Below, piece after piece: positions 27,204 to 36,001 of a DNA stretch of 64,000 nt. The notes below the pieces were generated by a model. That model did no database searches, was not told the DNA's origin, and saw only the letters and a list, made by a program, of their open reading frames with translations. Position 1 is the stretch's first letter; each line of letters starts with the position of its first letter. The stretch spans positions 1-64,000 of the forward strand of contig NZ_JADKYP010000014.1 in assembly GCF_015354405.1 (NCBI RefSeq). Direction: 5' to 3'. This DNA comes from Nocardia sp. BSTN01. GTDB lineage: Bacteria > Actinomycetota > Actinomycetes > Mycobacteriales > Mycobacteriaceae. Both the position numbers and the translations under genes were made by a program.

Positions 27204-27692
27204 GTGCGAGCCTGTTCATCCGTGGGGATCGGACAGCGGCTTCGCTGGCAGACGCCGGGAGTAGAGCTGCAATCGAACAAGTCTGCGTCGGCGGCAGATG
27301 CGCCTGTGGCATGGCAGGACGTGATCAGTGCACTGAACCGCCTCGCGCCTGAAATTGCGGCAACCTGCCGTGCGCGGCAGGTTCCGTCCCGCGAGCGGTC
27401 ACTGCTGACTGGACGGGGGTGGCTTCTCGACTTCTATCCCAGTGCGCGACTGCAGTTGCGGATCGATTGGACCGGCGGCTGGGCGTTCATGCACCGCCCC
27501 ATCCCTCAACCCGGCGCATACCGGGCTCTTCCCGGGCATGGAGCGAAGAAGATCTCCACCAACGATGCTCGTCTGCATTGGGAGAGCCGAGTAGCCGGAG
27601 ATCCCAGCGCCCGCTCGACGTTCACAGAACCTGCTCTGCGTGAAAGTTTCCGGAATCAGCTCGCACGTCTGTCGCCGACCGGGACGCAGTGA
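27204..27692 (+). CDS. Hypothetical protein (uncertain)
   Basis: An open frame of up to 162 residues, with a better-looking core from about 27,306 (WQDVISALNRLAPEIAATC, GWLLDFYPSARLQLRIDWTG, ALRESFRNQLARL). Codon choice is only moderately GC-rich at third positions. The stop overlaps a GTG (GTGA at 27689) opening a second short frame that soon loses coding character. No family is recognised and the upstream part may not be translated. It could be a remnant. Confidence 0.35.
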   Translation: MRACSSVGIGQRLRWQTPGVELQSNKSASAADAPVAWQDVISALNRLAPEIAATCRARQVPSRERSLLTGRGWLLDFYPSARLQLRIDWTGGWAFMHRPIPQPGAYRALPGHGAKKISTNDARLHWESRVAGDPSARSTFTEPALRESFRNQLARLSPTGTQ

Positions 27693-27875
27693 GTAGCTTG
27701 CCGGCGCGGGATCGGTTGGCCCGTGTGGAGCGTCGTGTCCTTGACCGTGGCGGTGTCCGCGCACTGGAACACATCGCTGCAGGAGTCCGGCCCCAAGTCG
27801 CCGCGCAGCCCGTCGCGGAGAGCGTGACGAGTGCGGGCTCGGATTCATCGGGAGGTCCGGGGGTAGGCCGGGGGC

Positions 27876-28331
27876 ATGGGTGTCATCGACGAGGACATGC
27901 GCTCGATCGTGGACAGCGCCAAACTGGGGTTCGTCGCCACGGTGTGCGCGGACGGATCACCGAACCTTTCCCCGAAGGGGACCGTGCGGGTGTACGACGA
28001 CGACCATCTGGTGTTCCTGAATCAGGCGTCGCCGGGCACGGTCGCCAACTTGCGGCGTGATCCCCGACTGGAGATCAACGTCGTCGACTTCCTCAAACGC
28101 CGCGGGTACCGGTTCAAGGGAACCGCCGATTTTCACGGCCCCGGCAGCCCGGTGTTCGAGTGGATTCACGACTGGTTGCTCGCCACACAGGGACCGGGAT
28201 ATCCCGCGATCGAGGCGGTACTGGTAACCGTCGACCGCGCCTTGCCGGTGGACTCGCCGGCCTACCAGTTCGGGCATGCCACGGAGTCCGAACTGCGGGC
28301 GGCCTGGGCCGAAACGTACGGGGTCGAGTAA
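27876..28331 (+). CDS. Pyridoxamine 5'-phosphate oxidase-family split-barrel flavoprotein
   Basis: A 151-residue protein with the PPOX split-barrel pattern: GFVATVCADGSPNLSPKGTV near the start, VFLNQASPGTVANLRRDPRL, then EINVVDFLKRRGYRFKGTA. Such proteins bind FMN or F420 and reduce small molecules. It lacks the residues of true PdxH, so it is not a vitamin B6 enzyme. It lies 59 bases ahead of a quinone-oxidoreductase-like gene on the same strand, so the two may form a redox operon. Confidence 0.85.
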   Translation: MGVIDEDMRSIVDSAKLGFVATVCADGSPNLSPKGTVRVYDDDHLVFLNQASPGTVANLRRDPRLEINVVDFLKRRGYRFKGTADFHGPGSPVFEWIHDWLLATQGPGYPAIEAVLVTVDRALPVDSPAYQFGHATESELRAAWAETYGVE

Positions 28332-28390
28332 GTCCCCAGGGGCTGTGTCCGGCGTGACGGCGCCGCATCGGCCGAAAGGAGGCACGCACG

Positions 28391-29386
28391 ATGGCCGGGA
28401 TTCCGGACATGATGTACGCGGCCTACGTGGAGGCGCTCGGCCCGGCCGATGCGATCCGCTACGGGCGGTTGCCCGTCCCGCAGATCGGGCCCACCGATGT
28501 GCTGGTGGCCGTCCACGCGGTCACGGTCGACCCGGTGGACACATTCGTGCGGTCGGGGGCGTATGCGACGCCGACTCCTTTCCCGTTCGTCATCGGCCGC
28601 GACCTGGTCGGAAACGTCGCGGCGGTCGGCGACGGTGTCGCTGGTTATGCGGTCGGGGACACGGTGTGGTGCAACAGTCTGGGCCACGGTGGCCGGCAGG
28701 GTTCGTTCGCGCAGTACGCGGTTGTCCCGGTCGACCGGCTGTACCACCTGCCCGACGGTGTGGATCCCGTTCAGGCGGTCGGTGTCGCACATCCGGGCGC
28801 CACGGCATGGTTGGGGCTATTCCGGCACGCTCGGCTCGAGCTGGGAGATGCCGTATATATCGGCGGCGGCGCCGGAAACGTCGGCGATGCGGCGGTCCGC
28901 CTGGCGCGTGCGGCCGGCGCCCGGGTGATCGCGTCCGCCTCCGGGAACGGGCTCGAACGTGTCCGGGATGCGGGGGCGGCCGGGGTGATCGACTACCGGG
29001 ACCCCGACATGGTCGAGCAGATCCGGGCGGCGGCGCCCGAGGGGTTGGACGTGTATTGGGACACCTCGGGCCACCACGACTTCGACGTCGCGATCGCATT
29101 GCTGGCCCGCGGGGGCCGGCTCCTGCTGACAGCGGCCGGACCACAGGCGCGGGTGCCGCTACCCGTCGCCCGCGCCTACACCCACGACGTCACCGTGGCT
29201 GGGTTCGCGATCAGCAACGCCACCGTCACAGACCTGGCCGCCGCCGCGACCGTGCTCAACCAGAAGCTCGCCGACCGAACCCTGACCGCACGAATCGCCG
29301 AGACGATGCCCCTGGCGCGAGCAGCCGACGCGCACCACCGTCTCGAAAAGGGCGGCGTCCACGGGCGGCTCATCCTGATGCCGTGA
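28391..29386 (+). CDS. Medium-chain dehydrogenase/quinone oxidoreductase-like protein
   Basis: A 331-residue protein of the MDR superfamily. It has an N-terminal GroES-like fold (VLVAVHAVTVDPVDTFVRSG, VIGRDLVGNVAAVGDGV) and a Rossmann domain with the nucleotide loop GGGAGNVGDAAVRLA and ARAAGARVIASA. No structural zinc cysteines are seen, as in NADPH:quinone reductases. AAAGGAGG precedes the ATG. It is probably co-transcribed with the PPOX-like gene 59 bases upstream. It likely reduces quinones or enones with NADPH. Confidence 0.85.
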   Translation: MAGIPDMMYAAYVEALGPADAIRYGRLPVPQIGPTDVLVAVHAVTVDPVDTFVRSGAYATPTPFPFVIGRDLVGNVAAVGDGVAGYAVGDTVWCNSLGHGGRQGSFAQYAVVPVDRLYHLPDGVDPVQAVGVAHPGATAWLGLFRHARLELGDAVYIGGGAGNVGDAAVRLARAAGARVIASASGNGLERVRDAGAAGVIDYRDPDMVEQIRAAAPEGLDVYWDTSGHHDFDVAIALLARGGRLLLTAAGPQARVPLPVARAYTHDVTVAGFAISNATVTDLAAAATVLNQKLADRTLTARIAETMPLARAADAHHRLEKGGVHGRLILMP

Positions 29387-29623
29387 CGAGGAACCGGAAC
29401 GGTGTGGGCAAATGTTCCGGGCCGGCTTGGGCTGCACCGTGGTGGCTGATTTCCGTTGCCGTCGCCTCGGCTCCGGGCTGTCGAATCAGATTCCGGCTGC
29501 GAGGTTTTCGAGTGTTCGGAGGCCATCCCGTTTCGCGTAATGCGCTGCCGGGCTTTGCGCTGCGGGGCGCAAGCCGGACGACCAGTGATGCCGGGCCGTT
29601 CGCGGCGTGGGACGCTCTCGGTG

Positions 29624-29929
29624 CTACGGCATGTCGTGGTGTTCGTCGGCGGTTGCTGGGCGGGCGTACATGTGGCCGTCGCGGATGCCGAATTCGATGC
29701 GGCAGGGAAAGGTCGGGACTTCGGCGTCGGCGCGGTGATGATGGGTGACGAGCATGGCCATGGCCCAGTCGCGCAGCGGCACGGGCAGGGTGACCGTGGT
29801 TCCGTCGCGTAGTCGTAGGCGGGGCTCGCCGCCGCCGAGGGGGTCGGCGATGGCGATTCCGGCGATGTCGAGGATCAGGCCGGTATCGGTCGCGGAGGCG
29901 ACCACGGGTGGGTCCAGCGCGAGAACCAT
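29624..29929 (-). CDS. Small hypothetical protein
   Basis: A 101-residue frame with strand-rich character: LILDIAGIAIADPLGGGEPR, LRLRDGTTVTLPVPLRDWAM, FGIRDGHMYARPA. No signal peptide or membrane helix. Codon third positions are strongly G/C. It resembles short uncharacterised proteins seen in nocardiae, but I assign no family. Confidence 0.5.
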   Translation of the reverse strand: MVLALDPPVVASATDTGLILDIAGIAIADPLGGGEPRLRLRDGTTVTLPVPLRDWAMAMLVTHHHRADAEVPTFPCRIEFGIRDGHMYARPATADEHHDMP

Positions 29930-30261
29930 ATCGGCAACTTAGCCGCCGATCCCGTCGTGATCACGGTGTGCGGGCTCGTGTCGGCCGCGGGTTTTTTCCG
30001 GCAGGTCTATGCACTGTGACCAGCATCGTTGCCGACGAGCGGATGTGCGTGCACTATCGAAATCGGCCGATCAAGGATGCTCGTGCGGGGCCGAGCGGGC
30101 CCGGCCGCCGGATGCGTGAGATCCCTTGGCGACTTGTCACTTTCCCATTGTGAACGGTGACTCCGGTCCCGGTCACCGCGCGGCCGATGGTCCACGCCGG
30201 CCTCGGCAGAACTTGGCGGCGGTAGCAGCGAACGGAATCGTCGCGGAGAGGAGCGAATGCG
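29930..30261. other. Intergenic, no gene recognised
   Basis: About 330 bases upstream of a split-barrel gene. No motif-bearing frame is visible. The only clear element is GAGAGGAGCG just before the next ATG. Confidence 0.35.
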
Positions 30262-30786
30262 ATGACAGACACCCTGACCGATATTCCCACCGCACCCCTT
30301 CGGCTCGCCCGGCCCGCCCCGGTCGCGCGGGCGACGTCGGCCCGCCCGGTCCCGGTGACCGGGGTCGCGAGCGAGTGGCAGGAGGCGAAGACGGTGCTCG
30401 TCACCCGTGTCGCCGGGCCCGGGCAGTTGGTGACCGTGCCACGGCTGGTTATCCCTATCGGGTTGGGCCAGTTGGCGTTTCGTGTGTCGTCGCAGTCTCC
30501 GGAAGCCGACGATGTGATGCGTGACGGCCGGGTGCTGGTCCAGGCCGGTGATCGGCGCGGACGTCCGGCGCTGGGATCTCACCAGCGTCAGGGACACGCG
30601 CAGGTCGTGACCGCGGGCACGCTGGTGTCGTTCGTTCAGGCCGAGATCGAGGCCAAGTATCGGTGGCGAATTCCGCTGGCGAAGTTCGGTCACCGGCTGG
30701 CGCGGGGAAACGCCCCCTACGGCGACGTCGTCGTTCTCGTCACGGTTCAGGATTCTCCGTCTCGAATGCTGCCCCCGGTACCTTGA
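30262..30786 (+). CDS. PPOX-class split-barrel protein (possibly F420-dependent)
   Basis: A 174-residue protein. After a Pro/Ala-rich N-terminal ~45 residues it has a split-barrel pattern: DGRVLVQAGDRRGRPALGSH, GHAQVVTAGTLVSFVQAEIE, AKYRWRIPLAKFGHRLARGN and APYGDVVVLVTV, resembling F420/FMN-dependent PPOX-class proteins. The extended N-terminus is unusual; a GAGAGGAGCG site supports the annotated ATG. A perfect hairpin 30 bases downstream ends the transcript, so it is monocistronic. Confidence 0.7.
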   Translation: MTDTLTDIPTAPLRLARPAPVARATSARPVPVTGVASEWQEAKTVLVTRVAGPGQLVTVPRLVIPIGLGQLAFRVSSQSPEADDVMRDGRVLVQAGDRRGRPALGSHQRQGHAQVVTAGTLVSFVQAEIEAKYRWRIPLAKFGHRLARGNAPYGDVVVLVTVQDSPSRMLPPVP

Positions 30787-30816
30787 CCGACGCCTGCCGC
30801 GTGTCGCTGAACGAAG

Positions 30817-30853
30817 CGATGCCGCCGGGGTGGCGATCGGCCCGGCGGCATCG
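30817..30853. terminator. Hairpin terminator
   Basis: A perfect 13-bp inverted repeat CGATGCCGCCGGG (30817-30829), 11-base loop, CCCGGCGGCATCG (30841-30853), 30 bases past the stop of the split-barrel gene. The remaining bases to 31125 show nothing recognisable. Confidence 0.75.
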
Positions 30854-31125
30854 CGACGACTCTCGCGTAGCCCGTCATGCCTTCGGCCTACGCGCGGGCC
30901 GGCGCCGGGCAGGACGTCGGCCTCACTCCTCTGTTACCCGCTCCGCCATTGACAGCAAACCTTCAGCGCTCGGATTCGAGCCAAAATCGCGTGCCGCGCG
31001 GACGTATTCGATTGACGTTTCCCTCCACGTCACCGTAGGTGCACCGAGTCGACGAATGGCATGCCATCAGCGCGCGCGGCGGGTTTGCTACCGCAGGTCG
31101 CTGCGGAATAAGAACGATCGTGGCG

Positions 31126-32547
31126 TTACCGAGGTGAGGAGTTCGTGGTCTGCTCCTGGATCCGGGGGAAGGGCTGCTCGGCTTCGAGAAGGTAGGCCAG
31201 TTCGATCAGCGTGCGTTCGTCGCCGTATGCGGCCGACAGCTGCACCCCGACCGGCAGGCCGTCGGGAGTGCGGCCCATGGGCAGCGAGATGGCCAGGGTG
31301 CCGGCGATGTTGTTCAGCGGCGTATAGCTGACGTAACGGGTCAGCCGGTCGATGAGTTCGGGGAAGGGAACGGTCGGTGCGATGTGGCCCAGTGGCGGTG
31401 TCGCGTGCGAGAGTACCGGCGACACAACGACTTCCAGCCGGGCGAACATGCGCGCGTAGGCGGCTGGGATGCCGCGCAAACGGCGCAGTGCCGCCGGTGT
31501 CCGGTGCAGGTTGCGCCGGTGATGGGCGCGCAATCCGCGCGTGAGCCCGTCGGTGGCGGCCGCGTCGAACGAGCGATCCAGGATGAGCTTGCCCGTGCTG
31601 ACCGCTAGATCGGCCAGCAGCGCCCAGTATTGGACGAAATCGGCGGCGAACTGATCGGTGACCGGGAGCGCGATCGGCTCGATGACGTGCCCGGCCTTCT
31701 CCAGCAGCGTGGCGGTGTGCTCGACCGCGTCCCGGGTGGGCGCGTCGACCTCGGCGCCGGTGACGCTGTGCATGAGCAGCCCGACCCGCAGCCGTCGTTG
31801 CGCCGGGCCTCGGACTTCGCCGATGGGAGCAAGTTTCGGGTTGCGCCAGACGTTCTCGGCCGCGGCGACGAATGCCGCGGTGTCGCGCACGGTGCGGGTG
31901 AGCACACCCTCGGAGATCATGTGGATCGGCACATGCCGCACCTGTTCGCCGTCGATATGGCGGCCGCGGCTCGGCTTGAGCCCGACGAGTCCGCCGCATG
32001 CGGCTGGGATGCGGATGGATCCGCCCCCGTCGTTGGCGTGCGCGATCGGAACCACACCCGCGGCGACGAGTGCGGCCGAACCGCCCGACGACGCGCCGAC
32101 CGAGCGGTCCAGATCCCATGGGTTGCGCGTGGGCGGTTCGGTCATGAATTCGGTGGTGGCGTTGAAGCCGAACTCCGGTAGTCGCGATTTGCCGAGCAAC
32201 GTCAGCCCGGTGCCGAGGAACTGGTCGGTGTAGGCGCCGTTCTTCACGGCGGGCCGGGCCCGGAACGCCTCGCTACCGTGGTTGGTCGGCAGGCCCGCGA
32301 CGTCGGAGTTGTCCTTCACGAAGGTCGGCACGCCGTAGAGGGCGGCATCGGAGCGCCAGTGGTAGCGCGGGGCGTCGTAGATCGCGCAGGCGACGGCATC
32401 GAGTCGCGGGTCCACCGCGCGCGCCCGCTCGATGGCGGCGGCGGCGAGCTCCTGCGGGCTGACCGAGCCGTCGCGGACCAGTTCGGCGAGGGCGACCGCG
32501 TCGTGCTCGGCGAGCGCATCGTCGCGAAATGCGTGAAGGGACGTCAT
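31126..32547 (-). CDS. Amidase (amidase-signature family)
   Basis: A ~473-residue protein from ATG 32547, full length for the family. It carries the Ser-cisSer-Lys triad: Lys in TFVKDNSDVAG, and the signature DLDRSVGASSGGSAALVAAG with both serines, followed by ANDGGGSIRIPAACGGLVGL. The C-terminal FTHLxx-type end is replaced by TLAISLPMGRTPDGLPVGVQ, also typical. It hydrolyses amide bonds of small substrates in the cytoplasm; the substrate is unknown. It is divergent from a TetR gene, with a palindrome between them at 32593. An in-frame extension to 32772 overlaps that regulator and is not used. Confidence 0.9.
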   Translation of the reverse strand: MTSLHAFRDDALAEHDAVALAELVRDGSVSPQELAAAAIERARAVDPRLDAVACAIYDAPRYHWRSDAALYGVPTFVKDNSDVAGLPTNHGSEAFRARPAVKNGAYTDQFLGTGLTLLGKSRLPEFGFNATTEFMTEPPTRNPWDLDRSVGASSGGSAALVAAGVVPIAHANDGGGSIRIPAACGGLVGLKPSRGRHIDGEQVRHVPIHMISEGVLTRTVRDTAAFVAAAENVWRNPKLAPIGEVRGPAQRRLRVGLLMHSVTGAEVDAPTRDAVEHTATLLEKAGHVIEPIALPVTDQFAADFVQYWALLADLAVSTGKLILDRSFDAAATDGLTRGLRAHHRRNLHRTPAALRRLRGIPAAYARMFARLEVVVSPVLSHATPPLGHIAPTVPFPELIDRLTRYVSYTPLNNIAGTLAISLPMGRTPDGLPVGVQLSAAYGDERTLIELAYLLEAEQPFPRIQEQTTNSSPR

Positions 32548-32592
32548 GGCGGCTGAGTCTAGAAGAATGTACAGACTCTGCCCAGAGGGAAA

Positions 32593-32608
32593 CTGTAAGA
32601 AATTACAG
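32593..32608. promoter_or_regulatory. Perfect palindrome, candidate TetR operator
   Basis: CTGTAA-GAAA-TTACAG, a perfect 6-bp inverted repeat with a 4-base spacer, lies in the 82-bp gap between the divergent amidase and TetR genes. Its position suits control of both promoters by the TetR protein. Confidence 0.6.
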
Positions 32609-32629
32609 AGATGGCCTAGGCTTGGCCGC

Positions 32630-33310
32630 GTGACCCCGCGCCGCCACCGTCCCAGCGCCCAGGCTCGACGCGAAGCCCTGCTCGCGGCCGCTGTCGAGGT
32701 CACCGCGGCCGTGGGCGTGGCCGGAGTGACCCACCGCGCGGTCACCGAAAAAGCCGGGCTGCCGCTCACCACGGTCGGCTACTTCTTCGACTCGATCGAC
32801 GCGCTGACCGAGGAAGCGCTGCGCGTCTACACCGACGCCGACGCCGATACCCAGGTCGCGCTCGCCGAGGCGCTGGCCGAGGCGCACAGCACACCCGACG
32901 AGATCGCCGCCGCGCTGTCGGCGGCCGCGACCCCGCGCTCGCCGGAGACGCCGGCGTTGTTCGAGGCCTATCTGCACGCCGCGCGGCATCCGGAGTTCCG
33001 CGACGCCGCCGCGCGGGCACTGGATGCCGCACGCCGGGCCGCCGCCGCGGGCGTTCGCGCGGCCGGATCGCCGGAACCCGACACCGCCGCACCGGCATTC
33101 ACGGCCTTGGCCCACGGGCTGGCGCTGCACGAAATGGCCGTACCGGGCGCGCTGCCGCCGGATTCGGTACACGCGGCGTTCCGGGCGCTGTTTCTGGGAT
33201 TTCTGCTCGACAACGGACATGTCGAGCTGGCTCTGAGACTGCGGCGACAAGGGTCGGTGGACGACGAGGCGACCGAGGGTGACGGGCGATCAGCCGAACT
33301 CGATGCCTGA
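32630..33310 (+). CDS. TetR-family regulator
   Basis: Started at GTG 32630, 21 bases after the palindrome, giving ~226 residues. The HTH reads ARREALLAAAVEVTAAVGVA, then GVTHRAVTEKAGLPLTTVGY and FFDSIDALTEEAL. The ligand-binding domain is Ala/Glu-rich. An upstream in-frame ATG at 32567 would run translation through the operator and adds residues unlike the family. It probably represses the divergent amidase and itself. Confidence 0.85.
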   Translation: MTPRRHRPSAQARREALLAAAVEVTAAVGVAGVTHRAVTEKAGLPLTTVGYFFDSIDALTEEALRVYTDADADTQVALAEALAEAHSTPDEIAAALSAAATPRSPETPALFEAYLHAARHPEFRDAAARALDAARRAAAAGVRAAGSPEPDTAAPAFTALAHGLALHEMAVPGALPPDSVHAAFRALFLGFLLDNGHVELALRLRRQGSVDDEATEGDGRSAELDA

Positions 33311-33445
33311 CAACGGGTTTCGGTCACGCATGCGACCTGCGAGGAAGACGCCGATTTCGCCGGACGCCGCGAGGTGCAATACCTGAAGGCGTTCGAGTCG
33401 GTGGGTCGACGTCCGACATGCGCCTCGCGGCGACGCCGGGCGGAT

Positions 33446-34081
33446 TCAGTGAGTTCGGGGGCCGAGGACGAGTCCGAGTAGCGCGGCGACGATGCCGGTG
33501 CAGGTGTCGACGAGCCGGTCGCGCTCGATGGTCAGGTGCCCGTCGGTCCATTCCAGATACACCGACGTCAACGCTCCGGCCAGTGCGGTGCCGATGGTGG
33601 CGAGCGCGGCATCACTGCTGGCGAACAGATCCCCGGCGCTGTCGCCCAAGAGCGGAGCCAGAGCCCGGATCACCGCAGGGGTGCGGCGGGTGATGTGTGC
33701 CCGTAAATCGTCGTCGGCCAACGGTTCACGCAACAGCACGCGCGCCCGCCGCGGGTCCTCGTCGAAGAAATCGGCGCAGGTTTGCAGCGCCGATCGGATC
33801 GCCGCATACGGGTCGGTGCCCGCGCCGATCACCGACAGCCGTTCGCGCAACGCCGCTTCCACCCGGTCGTAGACGGCGAGGATCAGCGTTTCGCGGCCGT
33901 CGAAACTTTCGTAGAAATAGCGCGGGCTCAGATTCGCCTGTCGCGTCACCGCCCGCATCGTGACCGCCCCGGCTCCCGCTGTCCCGAGCAGGTCGAAAGC
34001 GCAATCCAGCAACAGTTCACGGCGTTCGCCGGAACGGTCCTGCAGCGTCTGGCCTCGCCAGAGTTTGGGTGCGGTGCTCAC
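33446..34081 (-). CDS. TetR-family regulator
   Basis: A ~211-residue protein from GTG 34081 (VSTAPKLWRGQTL). The HTH is RRELLLDCAFDLLGTAGAGA, VTMRAVTRQANLSPRYFYES and FDGRETLILAVYD. The C-terminal domain (FFDEDPRRARVLLREPLADD) is typical of TetR_C subfamilies seen with lipid and steroid genes. It is divergent from an NTF2-like gene; a TGATTC/GAATCA palindrome sits in the shared promoter. An in-frame extension to 34108 lacks a good RBS. Confidence 0.88.
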   Translation of the reverse strand: MSTAPKLWRGQTLQDRSGERRELLLDCAFDLLGTAGAGAVTMRAVTRQANLSPRYFYESFDGRETLILAVYDRVEAALRERLSVIGAGTDPYAAIRSALQTCADFFDEDPRRARVLLREPLADDDLRAHITRRTPAVIRALAPLLGDSAGDLFASSDAALATIGTALAGALTSVYLEWTDGHLTIERDRLVDTCTGIVAALLGLVLGPRTH

Positions 34082-34125
34082 AGGATCATCCTCGCATCCC
34101 GCCCGCACACCTCATTGACATCACC

Positions 34126-34142
34126 TGATTCTACATGAATCA
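34126..34142. promoter_or_regulatory. Palindrome with promoter, candidate TetR operator
   Basis: TGATTC-TACAT-GAATCA is a perfect 6-bp inverted repeat (arms 34126-34131 and 34137-34142). A TTGACA at 34115-34120 would place the -10 box of the plus-strand promoter over the right arm, so bound repressor would block RNA polymerase. Confidence 0.6.
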
Positions 34143-34212
34143 TACGATTCACCTCGAGGCGCGCCGCACCGGCACCGTGGCCGGTCGCGCCGATCGTGTG
34201 AAGGGGTCGCTC

Positions 34213-34947
34213 ATGTTCGACGAGGAACAGTTCCAGCAGGCGCTGCGGCAGCCGCGGTTGTCGAAACCGGTACCGGAATTCCTGAATTCCAATCGGGCCG
34301 TACCGATTCGGGCGATCCCCGAGGCCGAACTGCAGGCCGGCACCCTCGAGTGGTTCGGTGAGTTCGAACGTAAACTCGAGCTCTACGGCAAGCTCGGCGT
34401 CGATCTGAGCTGGGTCATGGAATGGGCCAAGAAGTACTGGTGGAGCTTTCTGGTCCGGGATATGAGCCTCAACCACGAGCTCTACGCACCCGACATCCGC
34501 TACACCGACGTCACGACGTTCGGGCGCACCATCGTGGGCATCGACGAATTCGTGAAGTACAACTTCGCCTTCTTCGACGCCATCCCGGACTGGCGCTACG
34601 ACCCGCTGCCGAATCAGGTGTATCTGGACGTGACGCCGGAAGGCACGGTGCGCACCGTGATCCGCTACATCGGCAGCGGGCACTGGACCGGCCCGCTGCG
34701 CCTGTACCCCTACGACGAGTCGGCGCCGGTGATCTACGGCAACGGGCGCTTCATCCAGTGCCCGGCGGTCGACCGCTACCACTTCAACGCCGACGGGCTC
34801 ATGGAAGAAGGCGAAACCCTCTACGACTTCCTCGACGCCACTCAGCGCGGCGGAGTCCTGCCCCGCGACGACAGCTGGCAGTTCCGTGCACTCATGGCCG
34901 CCTCCAAACTCCCCGCACTCCTCGCCCGGATCGGGACAGTGCGGTAG
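34213..34947 (+). CDS. NTF2/SnoaL-like protein, ~244 residues
   Basis: Started at ATG 34213 (AAGGGG upstream) rather than 34135, which lies inside the operator. The N-terminal ~90 residues are an unusual extension rich in charge and aromatics (GKLGVDLSWVMEWAKKYWWS). The rest follows the NTF2 pattern: ELYAPDIRYTDVTTFGRTIV, GIDEFVKYNFAFFDAIPDWR, then strands ending YGNGRFIQCPAVDRYHFNAD. Ketosteroid-isomerase/SnoaL relatives act on sterol- or polyketide-like molecules. It is controlled presumably by the divergent TetR. An Mce fragment begins 20 bases downstream, hinting at a former lipid-uptake context. Confidence 0.75.
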   Translation: MFDEEQFQQALRQPRLSKPVPEFLNSNRAVPIRAIPEAELQAGTLEWFGEFERKLELYGKLGVDLSWVMEWAKKYWWSFLVRDMSLNHELYAPDIRYTDVTTFGRTIVGIDEFVKYNFAFFDAIPDWRYDPLPNQVYLDVTPEGTVRTVIRYIGSGHWTGPLRLYPYDESAPVIYGNGRFIQCPAVDRYHFNADGLMEEGETLYDFLDATQRGGVLPRDDSWQFRALMAASKLPALLARIGTVR

Positions 34948-34967
34948 CGGGTGGCCGGGGCGGGGGA

Positions 34968-35280
34968 GTGGCGAAGCCGTTGATCGGCTTCGGAATGTTC
35001 GCTCTCGTCGCGGTCCTGGTGATCACCACGGTCTGGAATACGCTCGCGCGCACGGTTTCCGGTGGCACACACAGCTATTCGGCGACCCCGCGCGATGCGA
35101 GTGGTGCTCGACGGATTTCAGCCGCTGTTCCATACGCTGAATACGCAACAGGTCAACGATCTGTCCGACCACGGCGACGGCTACATCTGCAGCCTCGACA
35201 TCTCCCGGTACGGCGTGCTGCTGCGCCGCGGGCTCGTCCCGCAGATCGGCGGGAACTCTCGCTCGCCCATGTGCAGGGGA
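34968..35280 (+). pseudogene. Mce-family protein, internally deleted remnant
   Basis: A GTG at 34968 starts VAKPLIGFGMFALVAVLVIT, then TVWNTLARTVSGGTHSYSAT, the membrane-anchored start of an Mce substrate-binding protein. At about 35,085 the sequence jumps frame and homology to VVLDGFQPLFHTLNTQQVND, an internal Mce helical motif, then to YICSLDISRYGVLLRRGLVP with QIGGNS, which fits an Mce C-terminal tail. So the N-terminus, a middle piece and an end piece are joined with large internal losses. No other mce or yrbE gene is nearby. It cannot form the Mce beta-barrel. Confidence 0.65.
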
Positions 35281-36001
35281 GCGTTGGCCGTTTGCCCCTG
35301 CCTCTCTTCGTCAGCGCCAGCCGACCTGAGTTCTATCAGCCTACTGCTATATGCGCATCTACTTATTAGATCCCACAGTTTCTCCCACTCGCTGACAGGG
35401 ATAGCTGCGGACAAAAGAACAGCCAGGATGGTCCGGGCCGATCGTCGGTGCGGGGTGGCAACGGAGCCAGCAGTACGGCGAGCAAGGGGCGTGTGACGCA
35501 GCCTGATTCGGGCCTCCGCGCCGGACTGCGGGAGGTAACCGCGGAATTCGAGTAGCGGTCTACTCGGGTCGGCGGCGCGGTCGGTCCATACGCTGACAGC
35601 AACGTAGAAAGTTGATTCCTCGGCGTGGCTCGAACGGATGAAAGTAACGACGTCACCGCCGCAGAGGGATCCGGGTTTCGGTGCTGCTCAGCGCATTACG
35701 GTGTAGGCGAGCGTGAACGGCGCCCCGGTTTCACAGCGGCGGTGCGGCTCGGCTTATCGCCGCACAGCACCGCCGGCGCCACAGCACACCGGTCCGGTCG
35801 GTCATCGTCCGCTGTGCAGCCATTTCGTCGTGCCTGGCAAAGTATTCCGATACGATGCCCGGCCGGTCGATGCCCGGCAGGTCTTCTCCGATCGCGTATC
35901 CGGCCATTGCCAGCGTCGTGGCCACGTACTTGTGCGGCTGTCCGGTCCGGACTCGGTTGTTCGCCAACGGGGGGCGGTGGCTGGGTTCGTGATGGCCGAC
36001 C
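35281..36001. other. Non-coding or decayed region
   Basis: About 720 bases, with a locally lower-GC patch near 35,330-35,430. No recognisable gene is visible on either strand. The open frames between 35,625 and 36,173 are mutually overlapping and mostly motif-free. Confidence 0.35.

Noticed and set aside
28276-29748. 490-codon plus-strand frame over the zinc-type dehydrogenase
   Set aside because: Arg/Gly-rich shadow frame of an MDR gene with clear motifs in another frame.
34422-35369. 315-codon plus-strand frame
   Set aside because: Its first half is an Arg-rich shadow of the NTF2-like gene; only the part after 34,968 matches Mce and is reported as a remnant.
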